Shown here: positions 40,375-47,957 of the stretch, in pieces
Position numbering within the stretch: position 1 is the stretch's first letter
Layout: each line of letters begins with the position of its first letter
NCBI RefSeq assembly: GCF_004114615.1
Contig: NZ_CP035300.1
Coordinates: 2,418,001-2,482,000 of the forward strand
DNA from: Dyella sp. M7H15-1
GTDB taxonomy: Bacteria; Pseudomonadota; Gammaproteobacteria; Xanthomonadales; Rhodanobacteraceae
DNA: 64,000 nt
Direction: 5' to 3'
Notes under the pieces: generated by a model
Told to the model about the DNA's origin: nothing
What the model saw: only the letters and a program-made list of their open reading frames with translations
Database searches by the model: none
Position numbers and translations under genes: made by a program

Positions 40375-40640
40375 CGAGGCACCGGGAGTGTCTCGTCGGT
40401 GCCAAGGCTATCTGCCCACGCTTGTACGGCCTGATGGTCGATGACGTGACCTGCGTCAACGTCGGCCAATGCCTCTCGGGTCAGGCGGTCACGCTCTTCC
40501 TCTTGGGCAATCCAGGCTGTGAGCGCCTGCTTCAATATCCAGCCACGTGGACGCTCAAGACGATCGGCCAAGCGGTCGACTTGCTCGGCTAGCGAAACCG
40601 GTACGTGGGCGGTGAGAACACGGGTTGCAGCTTTCGTCAT
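40371..40640 (-). CDS. RHH (CopG/ParD-like) antitoxin
   Basis: An 89-residue antitoxin: the ribbon-helix-helix part TRVLTAHVPVSLAEQVDRLA and RPRGWILKQALTAWI, then a charged toxin-binding tail. It is intact, with a GAGG site before the ATG at 40640, although its partner toxin is truncated. It may still repress its own promoter or neutralise a related toxin elsewhere. Confidence 0.82.
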   Translation of the reverse strand: MTKAATRVLTAHVPVSLAEQVDRLADRLERPRGWILKQALTAWIAQEEERDRLTREALADVDAGHVIDHQAVQAWADSLGTDETLPVPR

Positions 40641-40688
40641 GGCGACCTCACGATCAATTGACACGGCACATCCTTGCGATCTGATTCA

Positions 40689-40742
40689 GATGTAATCTGA
40701 ATGATTAAATCCGATTACATCAATGAAAGCTGGGATTACATC
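40689..40742. promoter_or_regulatory. operator array of the RHH antitoxin
   Basis: Three copies of a 9 bp half-site: GATGTAATC at 40689-40697, and its complement GATTACATC at 40713-40721 and 40734-40742. The last two are 21 bp apart, two DNA turns, on the same face. The array lies 49 bp upstream of the antitoxin start and should hold its promoter; RHH proteins typically bind such arrays. Confidence 0.7.
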
Positions 40743-40915
40743 CCAGCGGCAGCAGCCCCTTGCGGATACCGCGACGACAGCTGCGGCCGATTTCCTGTCG
40801 ATCCCCCTTCGACACGCGCTAACAGACCACTCCGGCTAAAATGTCCGTGAGGCCGCGCCAGAGCGCCATCCGTGCCATCTCGCCGGAACAAGCCAGCTCG
40901 GACATAATCAGCTTT

Positions 40916-42121
40916 ATGCCGACCTATTCCAACGCCTTTCACCCACTTTCAGCCGCCCTGATCGCCTGCGCGATCGCCTTTTTCGCCATCGTCCCCATAC
41001 CCGTCCGAGCCGCACAGGACGGCAAGACCCAGGCCCAACAGGCCGAGGCCAGGCAGCAGTTGGCCGACTTGCGTACCAAGATGCAAGCACTGACCAAGGA
41101 GCAGGCGGACACCGCCGCGCGCCGTGATAGCGCCAACGCTGCCCTGGCCAAGCAATCCGACGCCGTCGCCAGCGCGGCCAGAGCCGTGCACGATACCGAC
41201 GCGCAGATCGCCGCCAAGCAGCAACAGCTCGATCAGTTGCAGACGCAACGAAATGCCCTCAACCAGCACCTGGACAGCCAGCGCGCAGCGATTGCCGATC
41301 TGCTGCGCGCCACTTACACCGTCGGCCAGGGCTCCGACCTGCGCTTGCTGCTCGGTGACGAGGACATCGCCCGGATTGCCCGCTCGCTCGCCTACTCCAA
41401 GTATTTCCAGCAGGACCGCGTGCAAAAAGTGCAGGAGCTAATGACGCAACTCACCCAACTGCAGGACCTGGAAAACCAAGTCGCCACCGATCAGCAAGCC
41501 CTGCAAGCGACACGTACGCAGCGCCAGCAGCAGGCCAGCGCGCTCGAGCAACAGCGCAAATCGCAGCAGCAACTCGCCAGCCAGATCGATGCGCAATACA
41601 AGAATGAAGCACAGAAGCTAACGGCGATGAAGCAGAACGAGCAGTCGCTCAATGACTTGCTGGTCAAGTTGCAAAAGGCGATCGACGAAGCCGCTCGCGA
41701 GGCGGAGCGTAAGGCACGCGCCAACCCGACCGTACCTGGCGCCAACACCGGCAAGGCGCTGGCCAATATTCGCGGAAACTTGCCGTGGCCGGCTGCCGGG
41801 CCGGTGCACAGCTTCGGCAACGGCGTGTTGATCAGCGCACCGCGCGGCAGCGAAGTGCATGCGGTGGCGGCCGGCCGCGTGGTCTACGCCCACTTCATGC
41901 GCGGCTACGGCCAGCTCATCATTCTCAGCCACGGCAATGGCTGGCTGAGCATGTACGGCAATAACGAGACTCTGCTGCACGGAGTGGGGGACGACGTGGC
42001 ATCGGGCGAGTCGCTTGGCACGGCCATGCTTGTCACCAGCGACAGCAACGGCGTGTATTTCGAACTGCGCCACCATGGACAGCCGGTCGATCCGCGAACC
42101 TGGTTGAGCCAGAAGCGATGA
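40916..42121 (+). CDS. envC: EnvC-like murein hydrolase activator
   Basis: A 401-residue exported protein. It has a signal peptide (LIACAIAFFAIVPIPVRA), then long Gln/Ala-rich coiled coil to about residue 280, then a LytM/M23-type domain (AGPVHSFGNGVLISAPRGSE onward). The HxH zinc motif that should read HLHFE is VYFEL here, and the first His is also absent, so the domain is probably not catalytic. This fits EnvC, which activates the division amidases AmiA/AmiB together with FtsEX. It precedes the ctpA-like protease, a common pairing in proteobacteria. Confidence 0.87.
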   Translation: MPTYSNAFHPLSAALIACAIAFFAIVPIPVRAAQDGKTQAQQAEARQQLADLRTKMQALTKEQADTAARRDSANAALAKQSDAVASAARAVHDTDAQIAAKQQQLDQLQTQRNALNQHLDSQRAAIADLLRATYTVGQGSDLRLLLGDEDIARIARSLAYSKYFQQDRVQKVQELMTQLTQLQDLENQVATDQQALQATRTQRQQQASALEQQRKSQQQLASQIDAQYKNEAQKLTAMKQNEQSLNDLLVKLQKAIDEAAREAERKARANPTVPGANTGKALANIRGNLPWPAAGPVHSFGNGVLISAPRGSEVHAVAAGRVVYAHFMRGYGQLIILSHGNGWLSMYGNNETLLHGVGDDVASGESLGTAMLVTSDSNGVYFELRHHGQPVDPRTWLSQKR

Positions 42122-42311
42122 CCTCTACCCATGCGATAGCTGCTTCCCCCACGTGCAAGGGAGCCATGTCACGAATGTGCAGGTCCTTACGCCAAGACCA
42201 GCCAGACAACGCCATCGCAACAAGGATCGGCGTATTCTGTGGCGACTGAATTCGGACGGTGCCGAACAGTCTCAACATTGCCGTCATCTCTTTTCCTGTG
42301 GAGTTTGCCCC

Positions 42312-43688
42312 ATGCGTTTCCCCCGTCACTGCCTTCTCGCCCTGCTGCTGGCGACGCCTGTGCTGCATGCACAAGTGGCGACTGATACGGGTGCGAACGC
42401 CGCGATCGATAACGGCAGCACCCCTGCCAAAGCGTCCAGCAGTGCCACCCCGGCAGACCAGGTCAACATGGACGACGTGAGTAATTTTGCGCACGTGTAC
42501 CAGGTCATCCGCCAGGCCTACGTGGAAAAGGTCGACAACAAGACCCTGATGAACGATGCGATCAAGGGCATGCTCTCCGGCCTTGATCCACATAGCGCCT
42601 ACCTCGACAAGGAAGGGTTGCAGGAACTCAACGAGGACACCACCGGCCAGTATGGCGGTCTCGGCATCGAGGTGATGGAGGACAACAGCCTGTTGCGCAT
42701 CGTATCCCCGATCGACGACACGCCCGCTTCACGCGCGGGCATCAAGCCGGGGGACGTGATCACTTCGATCAACGGCAAAGCGGTGACCCCCGACAACATC
42801 GACGACATGTTCAACGCCCTGCGCGGCGATCCCGGCACTAAGATCTCGCTAGGCATCCTGCACGAAAAGTCGGAGCAACCGGTCACCATGACCATGACCC
42901 GCGAACGCATCTCGATGACCAGCGTGAAGGTGCGCGAACTGGAACCGGGTTATGCCTATATCCGCATCAGCCAGTTCCAGGATGACACCGCCGGTGATCT
43001 GGAGAAGAAGCTGGGTGACCTGTTGAAAAAGAATGGTACGCAGAAAGGCGCCGTTCTCGACTTGCGCTCCAACCCGGGCGGCCTGTTGACTGCTGCCGTA
43101 GGCGTTAGCAGTGACTTCCTTGATTCCGGCGCCATCGTGACCACGCATGGCCGCCTGCCGGATTCCAACCTCACCTTCACGGCCCACGCCGGTGGCGACT
43201 TGTTGAACGGCGCACCGATGGTCGTGCTGGCCGACAACGGCACGGCCTCGGCAGCCGAGATCGTTTCCGGCGCACTGAAAGACAATCATCGTGCACTGAT
43301 CGTCGGTCGCCGCACATTCGGCAAGGGCGTGGTACAGACGGTGCTGCCGCTCGATGCCGATCACGCGGTGAAGTTGACCACGGCTCGCTACTACACCCCG
43401 AACGGCACCTCGATCCAAGCTGAAGGCATCAAACCGGATATCGCACTGGCGGATTTGACGGTCGCCAAGGTGGACAACTCGCAGGAACCCATGAGCTCGG
43501 AAGCGGACCTACCGCATCACTTGGCCAATGAAGCTGCTGCGGTGGCCGGTGGCAACATCAATAACGATGGCAGTGCGGAGAACGCCAAGCTGGCGACCAC
43601 TGACTATGCGTTGTCGCAGGCGTTGAATATTTTGAAAGGGCTGGCGCTAAGGCGCGATAGTGGGACGCCCGCGGCCAAGGCGCAATAA
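42312..43688 (+). CDS. ctpA: carboxyl-terminal processing protease (S41)
   Basis: A 458-residue periplasmic S41 protease. Signal peptide FPRHCLLALLLATPVLHAQ; PDZ domain (about 95-175) with YGGLGIEV and GIKPGDVITSINGKAV; catalytic Ser-Lys dyad in NGTASAAEIV and RTFGKGVVQT. LRSNPGGLL is the oxyanion segment. The tail is Ala/Asn-rich. In relatives CtpA trims or degrades cell-wall hydrolases and stress proteins. The start at 42312 has GGAG upstream; the frame extends to 42153 without one. It follows envC by 190 bp. Confidence 0.93.
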   Translation: MRFPRHCLLALLLATPVLHAQVATDTGANAAIDNGSTPAKASSSATPADQVNMDDVSNFAHVYQVIRQAYVEKVDNKTLMNDAIKGMLSGLDPHSAYLDKEGLQELNEDTTGQYGGLGIEVMEDNSLLRIVSPIDDTPASRAGIKPGDVITSINGKAVTPDNIDDMFNALRGDPGTKISLGILHEKSEQPVTMTMTRERISMTSVKVRELEPGYAYIRISQFQDDTAGDLEKKLGDLLKKNGTQKGAVLDLRSNPGGLLTAAVGVSSDFLDSGAIVTTHGRLPDSNLTFTAHAGGDLLNGAPMVVLADNGTASAAEIVSGALKDNHRALIVGRRTFGKGVVQTVLPLDADHAVKLTTARYYTPNGTSIQAEGIKPDIALADLTVAKVDNSQEPMSSEADLPHHLANEAAAVAGGNINNDGSAENAKLATTDYALSQALNILKGLALRRDSGTPAAKAQ

Positions 43689-43754
43689 CGCACACACTCA
43701 CCCCTTGTCATCCTGGCGAAGGTCCACTGTTAGCGGAAAATTCGCGGCACGGCA

Positions 43755-43778
43755 CTCCTCTTCCCAGAAGGGAGAGGG
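43755..43778. repeat. degenerate REP-like palindrome
   Basis: CTCCTCTTCCC and GGGAGAGGG arms around AGAA, between the convergent ctpA-like and TonB receptor genes. It is a weaker member of the CCCTCTCCC family; it may help end both transcripts. Confidence 0.5.
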
Positions 43779-43800
43779 AAATGCCAGTGTAAGACGAACC

Positions 43801-46029
43801 TTAAAAATCCTTCTGCAACGTCAGGTACACCCCACGCCGCGGCCCATATTGCGGCGCCCCCACGCCCACACCGGTACCGCTACGCAGTTCATACGTGCGA
43901 TCCAGCGCATTGATCAGCGCAAGCTGTGTATGCAGCTTGCCGAAGCTCTCAAAGTTGAAGTCATGCGAGACATTGAGGTTTAGCTGGAAGTAGTACGGCA
44001 GCGAAAGACCATTCGGCGTGAGGCCATCCTCGCGCAGGCCGCTGCCGAAAATGTAATCAGCGCCGACCTTGGTGGCATCGGTGATAGCGTAGTTGATGCC
44101 ACCGGATGAGGTCAGCTTCTGATCGTGGTCGAGATGGATCCAATGATCCGCGATATAAGCCAGTTCATCCGGACTGAAGTTGTACTGGCTGGTGATCACA
44201 TCCTTGCCCATCGCGCGGCTGTAGGCAAAGTTGAAGTACGCGGACAGCGGCCCCTGGTTGTAGGTCAGGCTGAACTCGTTGCCGCGCACGCGACCGTACT
44301 TGTAATTGAAGGTGGAGTACACCAGCGCCGCGCCGAACTGACCCTCATCCTGCAGACGATCCACCTGGCGGTAGTAGGAATCGAAGCCCAGGGTCCACGC
44401 CGAACCGATGTTCTGCGAAATGCCGACGTCGAAGTAATGGGAGCGCTCAGCCAGCGGTGTGTTGTTGCCGTAATTCTTCACCGCGTTGGTGGTGCCAGCG
44501 AATGCCTCGATGTTTTCGGTGGAAATCAGCTCGGTCTGCGGCGGCGTAAAGTAGCGCGAATAACCAGCGTGCACCGTGGTGCTATCGGTCGCCTGCCAGA
44601 CCACGCCAACGCGTGGGCTCAACTGGCTTTCCTCGCGGAATGCCTGATAGCGATCACCACGCACGCCATAGTTGACGGTCCAGCTATCGTTGATATCCCA
44701 CTGGTCCTGGACGTAGGCAGCCATAGTTTTAGCGAGGATGCGATCGCCAGTGAAGATGCTGAAAGGCACCGTGCTGGTCTGGTTGCCTGCGTCATCGGCC
44801 GGGAACACTTGCGAATAAGTATGGGTGTAGGCGCGATCGAGTTCGCCGTACAAACCGTAGCGCAAAGTGTGATTGCTGGCCCACGGCATGGAGAAGTCCG
44901 CCTGCAAGGTCGTGGCGCGGTCGCCCTGGTTGATCTGTCCGGCTACGCCGTTGAACATCAGGTCGCCGATGTCATCGGGGTAATACTGCAAACCGCTGTA
45001 ACGCTGACCCACCGATACCTGGTAATGGGTGTCGGCGAACTTGCCCTGTAACGCCAGCGCGCCGAAACGCGTTTCTTCGTCCTGACGTTCGTTCAGATCG
45101 GCGGAGTTGAAGGTGGTGATATCCAAATAACCGAACTGCGGCACCTGGCTTGGATTGTTCGGAATCTGGAAACGATTGTTGGTCGAGCCGAACATCAGGC
45201 TCAAACGTGTGTCGTTGTTGATCAGGTACGTGACATCACCGAACGCCTTGATCTGGTTGGTATGATCGTGGATCGGGTCGCGGCTCGGAGTTGGATTTTC
45301 GATCCCGATGTTGTTCTCCAGATAATTGGCCGTGAAGAAATAACTCCAATTGCCGCTGTGCCCCCACAGCGAGGCATAGGGATTCACGGTACCGAACGAA
45401 CCACCTGTGATACCCACGCTGCCACCGTTGTTGAGGTCGGAGCCACTTTTGGTGTTGATGTCCACCACGGCCGCCGTGCGCTCCCCATATTGCGCTGGCA
45501 AGGCGCCGTCGAGCAGGGTGACGCTCTGGATGGTTCGCGGATCCAGCGACTGACCGAAGCCGGAGATCGATTCCGGAATCATCACGCCATTGATGCGGTA
45601 CTGCAGATTGGCGTGGTCGCCGCGCACATGAAGCTGGCCGTAGGAATCCTGTACCACGCCCGGCGCCTGCAGCAGCACCTGGTTCATCGGGGTGGCATCG
45701 CCCAGCGGCAACGCCTGGATGTTCTGCGCGGTGATGACGTACTGGCTGCTGCCCGTATCCGGCGACAAACCGTTGCGAGCCTGGTCGAGCGCTGCGGTCA
45801 CGCTTATCGTGCCTAGCTGCTGGACCTTGGAGGGGCGCCGATTGCGCGAGCCCGCGGCACCGCTTGTGTCATCGGCATTGCTGTCCGCCGGTTGTTGGGC
45901 AGTCGCGGCCGACGAGGCGACGGCGGGGGTTGTACCAGGGATATCCAGCGTGGGAATCGCTGTGGCTGCATAACTGGAAACCGCATATAGCGCGAGGCTG
46001 AGTCCAAGAGCGAGCGGGGACAATTTCAT
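43801..46029 (-). CDS. TonB-dependent receptor
   Basis: A 742-residue outer membrane receptor. Signal peptide MKLSPLALGLSLALYAVSSYA; a Ser/Ala/Asn-rich stretch; plug domain with VQQLGTISVTAALDQ and the GQLHVRGDHANLQYRINGVM region (residues about 70-215); then a 22-strand barrel ending in the C-terminal Phe of LTLQKDF. No Fe-siderophore context lies next to it. A Zur-like palindrome upstream suggests zinc or another metal, but the substrate is unproven. The sequence resembles short receptors for metals or metal-chelates more than the long carbohydrate ones. Confidence 0.9.
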   Translation of the reverse strand: MKLSPLALGLSLALYAVSSYAATAIPTLDIPGTTPAVASSAATAQQPADSNADDTSGAAGSRNRRPSKVQQLGTISVTAALDQARNGLSPDTGSSQYVITAQNIQALPLGDATPMNQVLLQAPGVVQDSYGQLHVRGDHANLQYRINGVMIPESISGFGQSLDPRTIQSVTLLDGALPAQYGERTAAVVDINTKSGSDLNNGGSVGITGGSFGTVNPYASLWGHSGNWSYFFTANYLENNIGIENPTPSRDPIHDHTNQIKAFGDVTYLINNDTRLSLMFGSTNNRFQIPNNPSQVPQFGYLDITTFNSADLNERQDEETRFGALALQGKFADTHYQVSVGQRYSGLQYYPDDIGDLMFNGVAGQINQGDRATTLQADFSMPWASNHTLRYGLYGELDRAYTHTYSQVFPADDAGNQTSTVPFSIFTGDRILAKTMAAYVQDQWDINDSWTVNYGVRGDRYQAFREESQLSPRVGVVWQATDSTTVHAGYSRYFTPPQTELISTENIEAFAGTTNAVKNYGNNTPLAERSHYFDVGISQNIGSAWTLGFDSYYRQVDRLQDEGQFGAALVYSTFNYKYGRVRGNEFSLTYNQGPLSAYFNFAYSRAMGKDVITSQYNFSPDELAYIADHWIHLDHDQKLTSSGGINYAITDATKVGADYIFGSGLREDGLTPNGLSLPYYFQLNLNVSHDFNFESFGKLHTQLALINALDRTYELRSGTGVGVGAPQYGPRRGVYLTLQKDF

Positions 46030-46408
46030 GCAGGGGTTCCGGACGAGTGTGGTTTGGGTCGGCCGATCGGAAGGGGGCTAATTTCGATATGTTATAACAT
46101 TTCTATCGCATCCCGACATCCCTCCCAGAAGTCATGCCCGTCGGAATGGGAGAATTGAAGAACCACACGCGCACGGCGGGTGGTTTGCGCCAGTCGCCCC
46201 TGCGAGGAAGATGGAGTTAAAATCCCGCAGTTCCGGCAGGGCGCACCGCATGATCTCCGTTTGGACAGCACTTCAGTGACCGCATGCAGGTCCCGAAATC
46301 CGATATACGACGCGCTCCCCCCACCCGCATATACCGTGCACCCCCGAGTGCGCAAGGTGCAGTCATGGTGGCGCCGGCACCGCCCAGCTATTACGAGGAA
46401 CACAGGTT
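46030..46408. other. 379 bp divergent intergenic region
   Basis: It lies between the TonB receptor (minus) and the HMG-CoA synthase-like gene (plus). It contains the 12 bp perfect palindrome at 46089-46100. Beyond that I see short open frames only, with no family features, and a GAGGA at 46394-46399 that serves the downstream gene. Confidence 0.55.
46086..46103. promoter_or_regulatory. Zur-like palindrome upstream of the TonB receptor
   Basis: GATATGTTATAACATTTC. The core ATGTTATAACAT is a perfect 12 bp palindrome 60 bp before the receptor start. The right part equals the gammaproteobacterial Zur half-site TATAACATTTC and the left part matches GAAATGTTATA in 10 of 11 bases, but the halves overlap by 4 bases instead of being separated by one. 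A different regulator with this site is possible. Confidence 0.45.
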
Positions 46409-47914
46409 TTGAATACAGCGAATGATACGGCAGCACAACAGCGTAATCCTGGCGTGAGTGGCATGAGCCTGTACGTGCCCCAGCCTCGCGTCCCGCTGCA
46501 GGACTGGTGCGCGTGGACGGGCAACTCCTGGGATAAAGTGCAGGCCGTGGTCGGGCGCAGCTTCCGCCGACCGGCGCCTTATGAAGACGCTTACACCATG
46601 GCGGCGACCGCCGTGCTGCGTCTGATTCGTCACTACAACGTCGATCCGCGCAATATCGGCCAGCTCGCGCTCGGCACCGAAAGCAGCAAGGACAATTCCG
46701 CTGGCGCCGTGATCGTGCGTGGCATGGTCGATCGCGAGCTGGAGCGCCTGGGGCTGCCGCGTCTTGCCCGTCAGCTTGAAGTCCCCGAATTCAAGCATGC
46801 CTGCCTCGGCGGCGTGTACGCGCTGAAGAGCGCGCTGCGCTACGTCGCCTTCGACGCTAAGGGCAAGCAAGCCATCGTGGTGTGCAGCGACATCGCCGAA
46901 TACGAACGCGGCTCCAGCGGCGAGCAGACTCAGGGCGCCGGTGCGGTAGCCATGCTGGTCGAGGCCCATCCGAAGCTGTTCGAAGTGGACTTGGCGCACT
47001 CGGGCAGTGCCTCGGATTACCGAGGTCCGGATTTCCGCAAGCCGTTTGCCCGCCATTTCGACCAGGACTATGGCCAGCGCAGCAAACGTGCGCATGATTT
47101 CCCCGTGTTCAGCGGCAAGTACTCCACGTTTGCCTACCTCGACGAAACCGGTCAGGCGGTGGATGCGATGCTGGAGCGCCTTGGCGTTTCCGACGCGGAT
47201 TTTCTCGCTGGTGCGGACGGTCTGTTCTTCCATCGCCCCTACCACATGATGCCGCTGCAGGCGCTGGCGTTTATTTACGCCCGCGCACTGGCCCGCTCGC
47301 CGCAACCGAATGCCGAATTTCAGGCGCTGTGCGAACAGGTTGGCGTCTCGGCAGAAGGCGTAGTGGAGGAATGCCGCAACAAGCCCGATCTGTTCGGCGA
47401 GTTCGTGCGCCTGGGCGGCGGCGCCGATGCCGCACAGGAACCGCATCCGCTCACCACCCAGCTATCTGGCGTGGTGCGCAAGAGCCCTAAGTTCCAGAAG
47501 CTGCTGGCCGAGCGCGTTAACCTTGGCACCGACTGGGCGATGGAGTTGGGCAACCTGTACACCGCCGCGCTGCCGGCATGGATTGCCGCCGGCCTTGAGC
47601 AAGCATTGGAACACAACGTGGAGCTGTCGAACGCCAAGCTCTATGCGATCGGCTACGGCAGCGGCGATGCTTCCGAAGCGATTCCGCTGAAGGTGGTGCC
47701 AGAGTGGCGTGAAGCAGCCGGCAAGATCGGCTTCCGCAAGGCACTAGCCATAGCTTCCGACCTGTCGCAGCAGCAATACGAAGCGCTGCACGACGGCAAG
47801 CATGCGGAGCTGAGCTGCCCACCACGGGATCAATTCAAGATTGCGCGTACCGGCAACACGTACGAAACCACGTTCCAGGACCTTGGCGTGGATTACTACG
47901 AGTTTGTGCCCTGA
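46409..47914 (+). CDS. hydroxymethylglutaryl-CoA synthase-like protein
   Basis: A 501-residue thiolase-superfamily enzyme of the HMG-CoA synthase family. The catalytic triad can be placed at Glu91 (LGTESSKDNS), Cys132 (FKHACLGGVYALK) and His275 (FFHRPYHMMP). Family members condense acetyl-CoA with acetoacetyl-CoA or perform beta-branching on carrier-bound chains. No other mevalonate or polyketide gene is adjacent. The start is TTG at 46409 with GAGGA about 9 bases before; the first in-frame ATG (46463) has no such site and would cut into MSLYVPQ, where the family fold begins. Confidence 0.85.
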   Translation: MNTANDTAAQQRNPGVSGMSLYVPQPRVPLQDWCAWTGNSWDKVQAVVGRSFRRPAPYEDAYTMAATAVLRLIRHYNVDPRNIGQLALGTESSKDNSAGAVIVRGMVDRELERLGLPRLARQLEVPEFKHACLGGVYALKSALRYVAFDAKGKQAIVVCSDIAEYERGSSGEQTQGAGAVAMLVEAHPKLFEVDLAHSGSASDYRGPDFRKPFARHFDQDYGQRSKRAHDFPVFSGKYSTFAYLDETGQAVDAMLERLGVSDADFLAGADGLFFHRPYHMMPLQALAFIYARALARSPQPNAEFQALCEQVGVSAEGVVEECRNKPDLFGEFVRLGGGADAAQEPHPLTTQLSGVVRKSPKFQKLLAERVNLGTDWAMELGNLYTAALPAWIAAGLEQALEHNVELSNAKLYAIGYGSGDASEAIPLKVVPEWREAAGKIGFRKALAIASDLSQQQYEALHDGKHAELSCPPRDQFKIARTGNTYETTFQDLGVDYYEFVP

Positions 47915-47957
47915 TTTTAGAGAGGATGCACGCCGCTCAGCCGCTACAATGTTCTAG

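Noticed and set aside
40736-40942. A 68-codon minus-strand open frame upstream of envC
   Set aside because: It covers the envC start and part of the antitoxin operator and has no features of its own.
46180-46425. An 81-codon open frame before the HMG-CoA synthase-like gene
   Set aside because: Arg/His/Pro-rich with no known features and no ribosome site; it overlaps the true start.
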